A stretch of DNA of 64,000 nucleotides, from assembly GCA_905250125.1 (NCBI GenBank), contig CAJNOL010000192.1:147520-211519 (forward strand). The letters are read 5' to 3'. This DNA comes from Rotaria sordida. Lineage: Eukaryota; Rotifera; Eurotatoria; Philodinida; Philodinidae. Shown here one piece after another: positions 1-11,720 of this stretch. Below the pieces are notes generated by a model. It was not told the origin of the DNA. It searched no databases and saw only the letters and a list, made by a program, of their open reading frames with translations. The translations under genes were made by a program, and so were the position numbers. Positions within the stretch are counted from its first letter, which is position 1, and every line of letters begins with the position of its first letter.

Positions 1-1708
1 CATTATTATGGCGCTATGAGTCAATTTAGATTAGCAAACAAGATTAGTCATTTTTTTTTTGTTTTATATTAAACACAAAATACAGAGTAGCTCATAAAAT
101 ATTGTGATATCTCTGCTTCGGTTCAACTGAATGTATTGATTTTTTAGTTCGTGATAGAACTTTTTACATACGGATAATGCAACTAAACTCTACTATTGTT
201 GGCATCAATAAAAATAACAAGAAGAAATCAAAAGAAACTTTATGAATAATATACTATATCGATACACGTATAGGAAATTTCCAAAACGAGTCAATTGAAA
301 AAACTGAAATTCCTATCGCATCACTAAAACATACAGTTGAAGTTCTCTAAAGCATCAAAACACTAATTTTCCTCCAAACAAAAAAAAAATCGGTGTTCTA
401 TGTTTGAAAATTACAAATATTATAACTGTCGGCTTTTAAACATATAAAGTAGTGTACTTTGTAAGGAGCTACAGATCTATTCTTTTATGGGATCCGAACC
501 CAATTAATTCAGATTTAGATTCCACTGGAGATCTAAATTCGAAGTTTTTCCTCACCTATATAATCTCCTCTGCGTAGATAAATAAATCAAGGTTTCAGCG
601 GTTTTTTGATTATATTGAGAAATAGAGCCGTTAATGCAATCCTTATAAGATTAAAATATGAAACACGATATAGCCGCTGTCGCTAATTACTGAGAAACTA
701 TTTTATATATTGTAACGAGACTTTATTGATGTACGGTCTTCGATCGTATATCAACAATGTCTGCTATGAGTCGTTTCTAACAGTCTGTGTGTGAGAGGAG
801 TGAGCACGCTATATACTTCAACACTCCTTTTAAATCCGTCTTACATAAAAGTTCATGTAGATTTCTTTCTTGTTGTTCATTTTTCCATTGCTCTTTTTTC
901 TCAATAGATTAAATCTATTCGTTTCATTGAAAAGAATCTCATATTATATCTAAGAAAGAAACTATAAAAAAATTAGTTATATGCGTTGATTTATATGATT
1001 TCTATGTTTGTTTATTTTTTGTTCCTCGTAACCTCAGTTTTTTTTCGACGCATTTGCAATGACGTATCTTCTTTTCAATTATAGAATTAAAAATAGAAAC
1101 AAGAAAATTTAAAAAAAAGAAAAGAAAGCAATTATAATATGTTGACATCGGATGCTCCCTATTCACACTCGTAGTTGAATGCACACCAAGTTTGAAAAGA
1201 CCTGCAGCTTTTTCTTACATTATAAAATTTTTTTACATTCAAGTAATTCATAAGACAATGCTTGTAGGAAAAAAAAAGTGTTTCTATCTGATGAAGAGAA
1301 ATCTATTCATTATGTTTTTAGAAAAAAAAAAGCAACAAGATATAGACGGCCTCAAAAGAAAAGAAAAACAAATAATCATAACTCTATCCACTTTATGAGA
1401 AAGAAAAATCAATAATGAATATTAATAAAAAGTACGAGTCTCTCTTCAGAACATATAATTTATAAGGTTTCACACTTATAATAGCTCATACTTTCACGTT
1501 GTCAGATGTATTTTATTAAAGATAAGAAATATGTCACTATCTGTTTCCTTATAAATAAATCTATATCATTCTGTTTAATTTTATTAAATAACATTAATAT
1601 TCACACCAAAGAAACAATTTAAATGTTGAAAAAAAAAATAATATTAACTTGCATAAAAATCAAACAATTTTTATCTGACATATTAAACAAATATTTTTTT
1701 TGTACATA
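1..1708. other. Non-coding left flank with degraded repeats
   Basis: No coding region is supported here. The short open frames are low-complexity, T-rich or A-rich, and lack splice or homology support. Bases about 600-790 resemble bases about 22150-22400 in a ULK4 intron: both carry a variant of AATCCTTATRAGATTAAAAT followed by a shared stretch around TATTRTAACGAGA, so this is a dispersed repeat copy. The stretch just left of 1709 is probably the 3' flank of the minus-strand GUCD1 gene; TTTATT at 1580-1585 (AATAAA on the minus strand) is a possible poly(A) signal. Confidence 0.6.
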
Positions 1709-2377
1709 TTAAATTGTATCTTTTTTATAACAAAGAATAATATCTTCATCGGTTCCAAATGCTTTTCTTGCAAGATCAAAATTTTCTTTTGTTGTTGTAC
1801 AAAATTCATCATTTCGACCTGGATCAACATAACGAATAAAATCATTATTTTCATTTGTTATATAACCAATAACAAGTATATAATGACCTTGATAAGATGA
1901 TGAAATTTTTGAAACTAATTTATCAATTAATTGATGAAAAATTGTTGTTTTACATGTACAACATTCAAGTTTATTAGCATCAATTAAAACTAGACAAGGT
2001 GTTCGTTGTTCAATTAAATGTTTTTTTAAATCCAACCAATCTATTGAACTTAGTTTAACATTTGATGATTCCTTAATAAATAATTTATCAACTCTTTCTC
2101 GATCTTTATCAATTAATGTTTGATAATACGGTGTATTATTATATGTTGATGAACAACCTATTGTTATTGTATATAGAATAGCATGAATATTTAATTGATG
2201 AAGTAGATGTAATAAATCAATAGTCCAGGTACTTTCATTACATTCATAAGAAGATAATAAATATTCAAATGATGATAAATCAAGATGATAATAATCAATA
2301 AGCATTCGTAAACATGTTATACCACAATCCCAATTTGATTGCTGTTTTAGGTGTTTTACCGGTAGAATGAAAGTCAT
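1709..2377 (-). CDS. GUCD1: Guanylyl cyclase domain-containing protein 1 (GUCD1 family)
   Basis: This is an intronless 222-residue protein. The family name is historical: the fold is a papain-like/C39-like cysteine-hydrolase fold rather than a cyclase, and its cellular role is poorly known. Family hallmarks visible in order are an N-terminal SNWDCGITCLRM block containing the presumed nucleophile Cys, a STWTIDLLHLL block, a YQGHYILVIGY block with the presumed His, a YVDPGRND block, and the C-terminal FGTDEDIILCYK signature. The length fits the animal family, so the gene looks complete. The start was chosen at the ATG at 2377; no extra N-terminal exon is needed for family alignment. It is head-to-head with the Tctex1-domain gene, with 344 bp between start codons, which may act as a shared promoter region. 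Identification is strong; function is not. Confidence 0.9.
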   Translation of the reverse strand: MTFILPVKHLKQQSNWDCGITCLRMLIDYYHLDLSSFEYLLSSYECNESTWTIDLLHLLHQLNIHAILYTITIGCSSTYNNTPYYQTLIDKDRERVDKLFIKESSNVKLSSIDWLDLKKHLIEQRTPCLVLIDANKLECCTCKTTIFHQLIDKLVSKISSSYQGHYILVIGYITNENNDFIRYVDPGRNDEFCTTTKENFDLARKAFGTDEDIILCYKKDTI

Positions 2378-2721
2378 TATCTGGAAAGAAAAAAGAAATA
2401 GCTACTAGCAATAAATTGAAGAACAATCGTGTTCTTTCACCTCTCATAGACAAACATTCATAGTGCTTCTCGTCGCTAGGTGCTTCCATTGTATGTCAAT
2501 ACACAGTGTACAATAATACGAGGAAAAAGGAGGAGAAAAAAAAATTGAGAACATTGTATGTGTGATAAGAAACAAATCAAAATTTAAAGTAACAACCAAC
2601 GATAGTAGAAAAAAAAGGAAAGAAGAAAAAAGAAAAGAAATTTGATTCTATCAAACAACATCTCCATCACTCAGGCCAACGCCACAACTGAATCGCTTAA
2701 ATCATTAATATATTTGTGTCA

Positions 2722-3330
2722 ATGGCTGATCGTCGTACTAACATTCCAACTGAACCTTATGGTACAATGACTACGAAAACAACTGCACCAACACATTCTG
2801 TACGAGATGAAATTCACGCATCAGTTACTGGTAGTGGACCATCAGCATCTATAGCAGCAGCAGCAGCAGCTGCAGCAACAATTATTCCTGAACGTCGTCA
2901 ATCAGTTTTTCGACGTTTATCAATGTCAATGGGTAGTAGAAAATCTTCAATGTTACCTTTACCTAATCAACCACGACCAAATACATATCGTATGGAACCC
3001 GATAATGAATATCGTTTTCGTCCTTATCGTGTTCAACCTAAAGTACTTGAAATATTAATAGATCGATTAAAAGATAAAACATATGATGAAGCAACTATAA
3101 ATGAACTTGTTAAAGATATAACAAGAAATGTTCATCAATTAATGAGAAATTTTCAGTTACCACGTTATAAAATTATTGTTCAAACAGTTATTGGACAAAA
3201 ATTTGGCGAGCTTTTACGTATTGCATCACGATGTTTATGGGATCCAAAAACAGATAATATGATATCAGTTAATTATGAAACGAAAGATATGATTGCTGTT
3301 GTTACTGTTTATGCTGTATATCTTGAGTGA
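2722..3330 (+). CDS. Tctex1 domain-containing protein (dynein light chain Tctex-type, DYNLT5/TCTEX1D1-like)
   Basis: Single-exon gene for a 202-residue protein. The start is the ATG at 2722; an in-frame GTG two codons upstream is not a credible eukaryotic start. Residues 1 to about 90 are a low-complexity, Ser/Thr-rich tail with a run of alanines encoded by a GCA repeat near 2850-2880. Residues from about 95 to the end form the Tctex1 domain: NTYRMEP entry motif, helix with LKDKTYDEATINELVKDIT, the LPRYKIIVQTVIGQ strand, SRCLWDPKTDN, and the terminal TVYAVYLE strand, all diagnostic of the axonemal TCTEX1D group rather than classic DYNLT1. Such proteins act in cilia or dynein complexes. A poly(A) signal AATAAA is at 3401-3406. 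The exact paralogue cannot be fixed by eye. Confidence 0.88.
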   Translation: MADRRTNIPTEPYGTMTTKTTAPTHSVRDEIHASVTGSGPSASIAAAAAAAATIIPERRQSVFRRLSMSMGSRKSSMLPLPNQPRPNTYRMEPDNEYRFRPYRVQPKVLEILIDRLKDKTYDEATINELVKDITRNVHQLMRNFQLPRYKIIVQTVIGQKFGELLRIASRCLWDPKTDNMISVNYETKDMIAVVTVYAVYLE

Positions 3331-3684
3331 CTGATTAATATATATATATATATATATGTAGGAAACCTATTCTATGGTTTATTTTATTTGACCATTCAGA
3401 AATAAATATTCAATGAGGTCGCTCATGGCTTTAGCGAAAATCATTTGCCTTTTTGTTTTCTTTTTTTTTTGCTTAACTTCAATCTCTCTTGTAATAAATT
3501 CTATTCAGAATAGATTATATTTATTTCATATGGAAAGATATGAGATGAAGTACTTTTGAGAGTATTATAGACAAAACCAAACATATCATTTTATGACTAG
3601 ACTTTATTGCGTTGAAAACTAAAATTAGATATAATTGACAAGGCAAAAGTCTTGTCTTAGTAATTGAATATCTAGACTATTATC

Positions 3685-3693
3685 TATAAATAG
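3685..3693 (+). promoter_or_regulatory. Candidate TATA box of the cysteine-rich peptide gene
   Basis: TATAAATAG lies 73 bp upstream of the ATG at 3758. This is a good match to a eukaryotic TATA box, and the distance would leave a 5' leader of roughly 40 bases. In such AT-rich DNA a chance match is possible. Confidence 0.4.
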
Positions 3694-3757
3694 AAGGACA
3701 AAATTATTATAGACTAACATTAATATAAAATAGTTAGTTCTGACATAGACATAAAAC

Positions 3758-4054
3758 ATGCAATTGTCGATTTTGATCAGTATGGGTTTTATTTTGTTGA
3801 TGATGATAATATGTGTGAATAGTTATGGGTGAATATGTCTATAATATTCATTTCTCAATCGAGTACAATTTTCTGTTTCTTTTTTTGTTTTTAGAGAAGC
3901 TAATTGTATATGTAGAAATTCTTCAAAATGGACTAGAGATTGTTGTGGTTCTACTGGTGGATATTTTATTTATCGTAAATGTTACAATACATTCGGTTTG
4001 TCTTTTATTCAATGTTGTCAATATATTGGATTACGTGGAGCTTGTGTCGGTTAA
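3758..4054 (+). CDS. Small secreted eight-cysteine peptide, two exons
   Basis: Exons are 3758-3828 and 3895-4054, separated by a 66-bp GT-AG intron with a T-rich acceptor; the join falls after codon position 2 and keeps frame. The product is 76 residues. Residues 1-22 form a hydrophobic signal peptide (MQLSILISMGF, then LLMMIICVNS). The mature part, about 53 residues, has eight cysteines spaced C-x-C-x9-CC-x11-C-x10-CC-x8-C and ends GACVG. All eight lie in exon 2, and no cysteine-free tail exists, as in disulfide-stabilised secreted peptides. A TATA-like box lies upstream and AATAAA follows at 4120-4125. I do not recognise the cysteine framework. It could be antimicrobial, a signalling or cuticle peptide, or a venom-like peptide; nothing in the sequence decides. 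The simple one-frame ORF over this locus is in the wrong frame and misses the gene. Confidence 0.7.
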
Positions 4055-7000
4055 ATGAAAAATGATTTTTTTTTCTATCTAAGGATATCATGAATATGTA
4101 TTTTTCTTTTTGTTCTTAAAATAAAATCCTTTTAGATTGTTTATTTTTACTGTTTGAATTGTTCTATTAATAAAAAAATAAAACTTTTTCAACGATTCTT
4201 CGTTCTTTAAAATCCTGTTAAATGATAAGTTATCATTAATAATTATTTTCATAATAGTTTAATTTATATTTCATACATGATATAGTTTGAATATGATTTA
4301 ATCTGTAGATTTTTAATCGTATGATTTTTCTCATATATAAATACTTACACGAAAATAAAATATTTATATAATCTTCTACTTTAGTCAGTATATTTCATAT
4401 GCAAAACGGATTTAAACAAGTGTAATAATACTACAGAATCATTCATTCTATTCGATAGTAAATATGAAAAAAATAGGCTTATGAGAAAGAAAGAGATAGC
4501 TATCCTGATGTAAGAATTATGGTATTTTCTAGAACAAATACTGCTCAAGATTATGAATATAAACTCTACTTAGTTTTTTGAAATCGAATAAAACGAACGA
4601 TTCTATAGAAATGTGAAAGTTTTTATCTATGTTCACTTCATTTGTCAGTGTCGACTATTTTAATTTTTATCGCAGGTTTTAAATATGTGAGAAAATAGTC
4701 TTATATTCATATCTACTCTTTTATTAATTCAATTACATTCTATAATATTGTTGGATTTCTTAAGAAAAATGGCAACCACCATTTGTTGAATAACTTTTAA
4801 CTAATATGAACTAAACACACATAGCTATCATTGAGGTCGACTGTTGATGAACGGTAAAGCGACTGAAAGTATTACATTGATGGCAATTGTCCGTAAGATG
4901 ACCATATGAGTTCAATGTTTGATTCTAACGGAGGACATAACGCATTATCGAATCAATCTGCATCCGCAGGTTCTGTGATATTCACATATTTTAAGTTTGG
5001 ATTGCATTCTTTATAATGAGCTCTCCATTACAAACCAATATCTCGAGTTGTACATAAGTAATTATCATTCCAAGATGAAGACATTTCAAACATGCGAACA
5101 CACCACCAACCGTTTATACGAGAAATCGAGTTAAACTGGAATTAGAGTGGAAAATTGTGTGTGTTCACTTTTCTATCAAAGACGGATACGGCTTCAAGTA
5201 ATCCATTGCTTATTAATTTAGCTACTTCCATTATATCTGAATTTCCACGCGAAAAAGTTAAGTGAAAAATTTCCAGTAAACATAAAAAGAATATCATTCG
5301 GAGGATACTCGTGATGATCTATTTAATTGAGAAAGATGCGAGCAAAAAAATGAGTGCAAAGTCATAGTCAAATTCCTCAACGTTGCCAAGTTCGGCTGTC
5401 AAATTGTAACTATATTTATACTCAGCTGTTTGATTATACTCTAGTGTAGCTGACGTGTATAAATTAGCGTTAACAGTAGTTTATTATTTTTAATCTACTG
5501 GAAAACAAAATCCGAACAAACAGAATAGTCGTCAATTGATCAAGTATTCTACATTAAAATCTTCATGTAAGTATGATTCTGTAAATAATACTACAAGTAT
5601 TCAATGCTTAATTTTTGAAAGTTTGGACCAATTCAAATTGAATATTATAGTATCGAACATTATAAATCATCCCTATTTCGTATAATAGGATTGGTAATAA
5701 ATATTTCAGTACAAAGTGAACTCCAAGTCTTCCCAAATTCCAGGATAGACATATCGATATATCTATATTCATTTGAATAATTTATTATTCGAGAGAGTTT
5801 TCGTAAGGAAAATCACCTTATGGATTTACATCACTCCACTCGAAAATTATAAATTTCAACTTCCCTATACCATCCTATAAATTCATGTTTTTGAAGATTT
5901 ACTGGTAAAAATATGAGATGCATTGAATGAGTCTATGAGGAGTTATAAACGAAATATTGTCAAGACTTAAGCCTTTTCCTGTGAATTTTCGCTAAATTTG
6001 GTAGGTTTTTGTATTTCTTAATTTTCTCAGCATGAATTCATCAGTTTGCGGCGGAGTACGTCTCAAAACATAAAAGAAAAACTTCTAGCAAGACTAGTTT
6101 TTGTTATGTTCTGTGGATGATCTATCATAAATTACACAGTATTATATTTGACTTATTGCATTGTCACGTTTCTGGGATATTTTAAAGAAACATACCAAGC
6201 TTATTTTCTGAAAGTTCGTTGAAAACTGCAGTGATTTGAATAGAAAATATCGAGAAAAAGATGCGTGAAAATTTTTGAAAAGGTCATTACAAGACAATTT
6301 AGAACTTAAAAGACTCATGCTCATATCTTGAGACATTAACATACAAAATATAACCATTTTAAACTGATTTAACAAATGCCGAGTGAGTCATACTCTCAGA
6401 ACTTTAAAACAAATAGTTGTACCAGGCCGAATTGACCAGTCTAATCGTATTGTAGTCATATTTAGAAGATTTCAATACATAATTTTGTAGAACTCATTAA
6501 GAGTTATAAGATGTAATATTTGGGTTTCGATTTAGAGTGAAAAATCAATGATATATGCAATAAGGAAAGGATTTTTTTCCTTGAACAACTTATACCTACA
6601 TGCGAAAATCACAAAAAGTCGAATCTATCTATCTCTCTAAAGTGTTATCTGAACATGTTGAAAATTTGATTACAGTCACAATTTCTACTGATCTTTTTAC
6701 TATCAAGTTCAGAATTTCAAAATACTATCGTCAAGTAGAAAATGTTTTCTAAATGTTCTTGAAAACTCATAATCTCATGTATGAAATTTAGCGACTCTCA
6801 TTGTTAGATATCGTCGTACATGTGAACTTTATAACCATTCTGAAATTTTCAGCCTACCTGGCTGAGCTAGAATAATAAGATATTCAAGTTTCAAAGATCT
6901 ATAAATCATATGTAGAAAATTAAATAAATAATTCTCTTCTATTTTTGTAAGAATCTCTCGTTTACTAATTATGTTCTTTAACTGGTTAAAATTTATTCTT

Positions 7001-7216
7001 GATTCATAATATACTTAATTTTTCTTTTTAAATGAATTTCATATGTATATATTTCTTTTGATTTTTGATCTTTTCCATAAAAATAAAAATAATAAACAAG
7101 GGTATATAACTCATTAAAGTAATATATATAAATATATATATATATTTATAATTATAAGGACAAGGTGAAAAACAAAAAATAAACAAAATTTTTATAAACT
7201 GATCTATATTAATAAA
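4055..7216. other. Intergenic, no gene seen
   Basis: AT-rich sequence with only short, unsupported open frames, including the minus-strand frame at 6142-6375, which has no coding-like codon pattern. AATAAA at 4120-4125 belongs to the upstream peptide gene. TA-rich runs occur near 7120-7145. I found no clear inverted-repeat element here, though old degraded copies are possible. Confidence 0.5.
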
Positions 7217-10200
7217 TCATTTTTTTGTTGTTGTTGTTGGTTTACCATTAATAGTCTTTTTTAAATCAACACCAGTTGTTGATTTTGGTGTACCAGCAAA
7301 ACTTTCACGTCTCATTTTAACAAGACCTTGTGTTGTACCACCCATAATTGTTTTTGATGGTATTTCTTTTTTAATTGATTGTTGTGTTATTTGATTAGAT
7401 ATTGATGTACGTTTCATACGTTCAGCAATATTTGAACTAACAATTGAATTTGATGATTTAGGTGGTGGCATACGTTCATTAACTTTATCAAGTATTTTAA
7501 CTGTTGAAAAACGTTCTTTATTTGAAACATTTGTATCTCGAAGTTTATTTGCAGCAACTTCTGCTTCAGTTTTAACATTATCATTATTATTTAATTCTGT
7601 TAAACTAGTTGATGGTGTTAAACCACGTAATGTAACAACATTTTCACTTAATTCACGTAATGATTGATAAGCTTTAGCTACTTTACCTAATGCACGTATT
7701 TTTGAACGAATTTGTTCTTTACGTTGTTCACGATTATTACGTTCAATTAATGAATCGATATGTGCATCATGTTCAGCTAATTCTTCATCTGTACATATAT
7801 TAAGAATATTTAAAAGTACATCAATTATTTTTTCACCAACGAATGGTAATGACCATGAAAATACATCCATAAAATTTGGTAACCAATATGGATGTGGTGA
7901 ACAATTAAATTGTCGAATATTAACAACATTATTTTCATATTTCATAATAGCTGCTTTATTTTGATAAACATCTAAATAATTTGGTGCTGAAAAAATTGTT
8001 ATTAATGATGGAAAACCAGTTTCAGCTGATTTTTTATACATTCGATAACCAACATCTTGTGCTTCATGAGCACGAATTACTGATAATATCTGATTATTTA
8101 TTAAAAATTCATTAACAGCAGCATATGTATAAAAATAAGAACATCCACGTGTTGTATTTGGTAAAAATAAATGTTCACTATATGATGGAATTGTTTGTGA
8201 TGAATCATTATTACTAGTATGACGTTTTGATGTTGATGATGAAGTTTCTTTTTCATTTCCATAATCTTCAACTGGATCAGACCAAAGAAGATCACACATT
8301 GGACCATATGGTGGAGGTTCATGAAATCGATCTAACTAAAGAAAAAAAATAAATAAAATTCATATAATCATTCAATTATTTAAATTTAATTTCAACTGTT
8401 GATTTTTAATTTTCATTTCTTTTATTATTTATTTAAAGATTTTGTAATAACTAATAAAAAATAAAACATATATATTAATGCGACTTAGAATTAAAATATA
8501 TAATTGTAAAAAACAAAACCTTAATGAATAATATTTTAATTTATTCAATCAAATAAATAACACTTTGATATAATTGAGTGATAATGTCAATATAAATAAT
8601 TAAAAAATATTCCATAACATCGGAACATTATTCTATTTATAGTAGACATAGTTCGTCTAACACACAAAATCGATGAGAATTATTTTCTTGAAAAATAAAA
8701 ATAAATAACATCCATTACTTAAATCTATTCAGGACAGACAAAATGAAATATTCAATTATTTTCTACCTTGATAAGTAGAAATCAAGAACTCTTAAGCAGA
8801 TAACAATCATATTATTTTTTCCATCCTTAAGGAGAAATAAGATAGAATAAACACATATACATATAACTAAAGGCATTATTCAACAAGACAGTCATTTATG
8901 ACTGTTAAGATATATGTTTATATTCTTTTCGTTTCATTACCTTCTTGAAATATATGATTCTGTATGGGTTAAAGTATTTCTCCATAAATGGAAACTATTT
9001 CCTAATTGACTAATCTTATTATCTACTGCTGTGTATGTAGACAATGAAGTTTTTTTCAAGCATCAAAATATGATTAATTGACATCGGACATACAGGATAG
9101 TTCTTAAGTTACTCGACACTTGTATTGCGAATAATTGTTGATAGGAACAAGATATAGACCTGCGGTTTTCACCATTAGAAAGAGCGATGTTCGGACCATC
9201 GATTCATATAATATTCACCAGGGCGAAAGATACGTTTTCATAGAAACTTTTCAATTAATATTCTTTTTTTTTTGTGTATGTTCATAGATTTTCACATTAA
9301 TCCCACCTCAAATTACACCAAAATATAGGTCAAATCATACATTTTTCGCTATAAAATTATTACTATTTTTCGAAGGTTCACTTGAGAAAAGAGGTTGATG
9401 GAATAATGCATAAAGTGGTAATTTTATAGAGAATAATGGGTGATTTGAGCTACATTTTGGTGTAATTTTAGACGAGATTAATGTGAAAATACACAAAAAA
9501 AAGAATGTCAATTGAAAAGTTTCTATGAAAAAAAAAGCGCCTTTCGTCTTAGTGAATATTATATAGATCGATAGTCCGAACATCGCTCTTTCGATTGGTG
9601 AAAGCCGCAGGTCTATATCTTGTTCCTATCAAAAGTTATTCGCCATACAAGAGCGTCGGGTGACTTATGGGGACCACCCTGTATATGTATAGAGAATTTT
9701 ACTGCTTACAACGTAACTATCGCAGTATGATTTTTGCATTAATCGTAATCAGTGATTATTCGAAGCAGGCAACATTCGAAAAATGTCGTGAATTTCTGAA
9801 AAAAAAATGTAAGTTTAGCTCTGTTGGGAAAAAATATAGACTTTCCATGATTGGAAAGGGTATTATATTTCCGTTTCCGGGTCAGTGTATCATTGCTTAT
9901 AATAGTCGATTAAACTAGAAAACAAGACAATTATTCGACAATATGTTGAATTAATTGATTTTGATTTAAAATTTTACTCATAACTAGATTTTTTCTAGTC
10001 TCTCTCTCTCTCTCCCTCCAAACATTGATCAATAGTTGCATCTTCTCATTATATACCATCGTTTTAGACTCATCAATATCTTTCACAGAAAAACTATCTG
10101 TTTACTTTTCTGACAGATACTTTACTACAAATTGGAACTCTAGTAACATTATCATAATTAGGAAAATAAGATGTCCAAGTCCAATCAATTTTTCAATTTT

Positions 10201-11720
10201 TTTTTCTTATTCTTATCAACATCTATTTATAGGAAATAATAATATATGAGATAGTTGAAGTGCTTTTACTCTAGTTATCTGTTAATCTTATCAATCAAAA
10301 AACAAAAAAATATTTTCATAAGCTCGACAATACAAAATTTGTACTCAACATAGAAAAATTCGTTATTAATATTTATTCTAAAAAACAAAGTTTATTCTAT
10401 TGAATAGATTAATTTCAAATTACCTTTCGTATATCATTTAATGTATAAATCTCTGGTGAAAGTCCTCCATGTACACATAAAAATTGTTTATTCATTAATG
10501 CAGCTAATGGTAGACAATCAAAAGCGAGCATAGAAGATTCATAAACTTGTTCTGTATATTTAACAAAACATTCTTGTTTAAAACTAAATATAACCGAAAA
10601 AAAAAAATTCAATGAAAAGAAAAACAAGAAAAATTTTCTTACGTAAAATAATCTGTTAAATGTCGACATTCATGATTTCCTCGAAGTAAAAAAAATGTCT
10701 TCGGATAATGAATTTTTAATGACCATAAATAAAGAACACTAAATTGAAAGAAAAAGAAAAAATAAGAATTTTAAAAAACTAAAAAGAAAAAAAAATTTCA
10801 AACCATTCGATTCCAAAATATCCTCGATCAACATAATCACCAAGAAATAAATACCGAGTAGTAGCTGGAGAACCTCCAACTTCAAATAATCTATGAATAA
10901 GAAGAAAAAAAACGACAATTAATTTGTATAATTCTATTGAAGTTTACTTGATTAAATCATAAAATTGTCCATGAATATCACCACATATTGTCAATGGTGC
11001 TTCAATATCAAGCATTGTCGGTTCATCACGTAAAATCGTAGCACCTTAATGAACAAATAATATAGGAAAAACAAAACTTATCATTATGATTGTTGACAAA
11101 CATATCTGTTTTTTTCTTATATGGATGATGGACAAATGTCATGTTGCAAAAAAAAGAACGTTGATTTATGAAAGCGTTGATTTCATATCAATAATCAACA
11201 AATTAGTTAGTCAATTATGAAGCTTCTAGTGACCTTTGTAATGAAAGAAAAGAAAATAACTGAACTTGTGTTTGTCTATTCGTATCATTTGTTTACTTGT
11301 TTTTAATTAAAATCTTATCTTAATAAGAAATACATAAACTTTGATTAGAGTCTATTTGTAATTATAGAAGTTCTTCTCTATTTCTTATTCTATCACAGCA
11401 ATAATTTGGTGACAACTGTCATACAATTTGAGATAAGGAAAAGAAAAAAGAGCAAATTTTTTTTTTTTTTTACCAGCTTCGATTATTCGAATAGCAGCTT
11501 GTTCAGTAAGACGACCTTCGAGTAAAAGATGTTGTTTAAGAATATCTAAATTAGGTTTGTCATCTGGATCGGATCCATCAGTATAAATATCTTCAATATC
11601 AAGACGATGTTTGGGTGGTTGTGGAACTGTTTTACAATTTCTGTCTCTTGTACTATATTTCGGAGTTGATGATGATGATAACGCTGAGGGAGCGTCACAG
11701 GTTTTATCACTACTGGTCAT
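7217..11720 (-). CDS. PPP3C: Calcineurin A, Ca2+/calmodulin-dependent protein phosphatase 2B catalytic subunit
   Basis: Six exons on the minus strand: 11720-11474, 11044-10948, 10890-10804, 10738-10643, 10583-10424 and 8335-7217, giving 601 residues. This Ser/Thr phosphatase acts with calcineurin B and calmodulin. Metal and catalytic motifs are intact: GDIHG (104-108), GDYVDRG (132-138) and GNHE (164-167). The B-binding helix region follows ([21 protein letters not shown]), then a calmodulin-binding segment around 430-455 ([14 protein letters not shown]) and an autoinhibitory segment DKVNERMPP near 512-520, so regulation by calcium is expected. Two oddities: a Ser/Thr/Asn-rich insertion of roughly 20 residues near 259-282 inside the catalytic core, before RGCSYFY, and a long basic low-complexity tail. 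Intron 5 is 2088 bp against about 60-430 bp for the others and holds an inverted-repeat element. Confidence 0.95.
9091..9683. mobile_element. TA-flanked inverted-repeat element (MITE-like) in calcineurin intron 5
   Basis: The two halves are imperfect reverse complements over nearly the whole length: the left arm starts TACAGGATAGTTCTTAAG near 9091 and the right arm ends with its counterpart (CCACCCTGTA) at 9683. Inside, both arms carry GGAACAAGATATAGACCTGC and a following AGAGCGATGTTCGGAC. TA dinucleotides at 9091-9092 and 9682-9683 may be the target duplication, as in Tc1/mariner-type elements. There is no transposase reading frame. The same AGACCTGCGGTTTT core recurs in the element near 59.7 kb. 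Confidence 0.75.

Noticed and set aside
2716-2721. GTG start for the Tctex1-domain protein
   Set aside because: Eukaryotic initiation at GTG is very unlikely when an in-frame ATG lies two codons downstream at 2722.
3825-4058. Unspliced 77-codon frame over the cysteine-rich locus
   Set aside because: It reads exon 2 in the wrong frame through the intron; the spliced model has a signal peptide and eight ordered cysteines.
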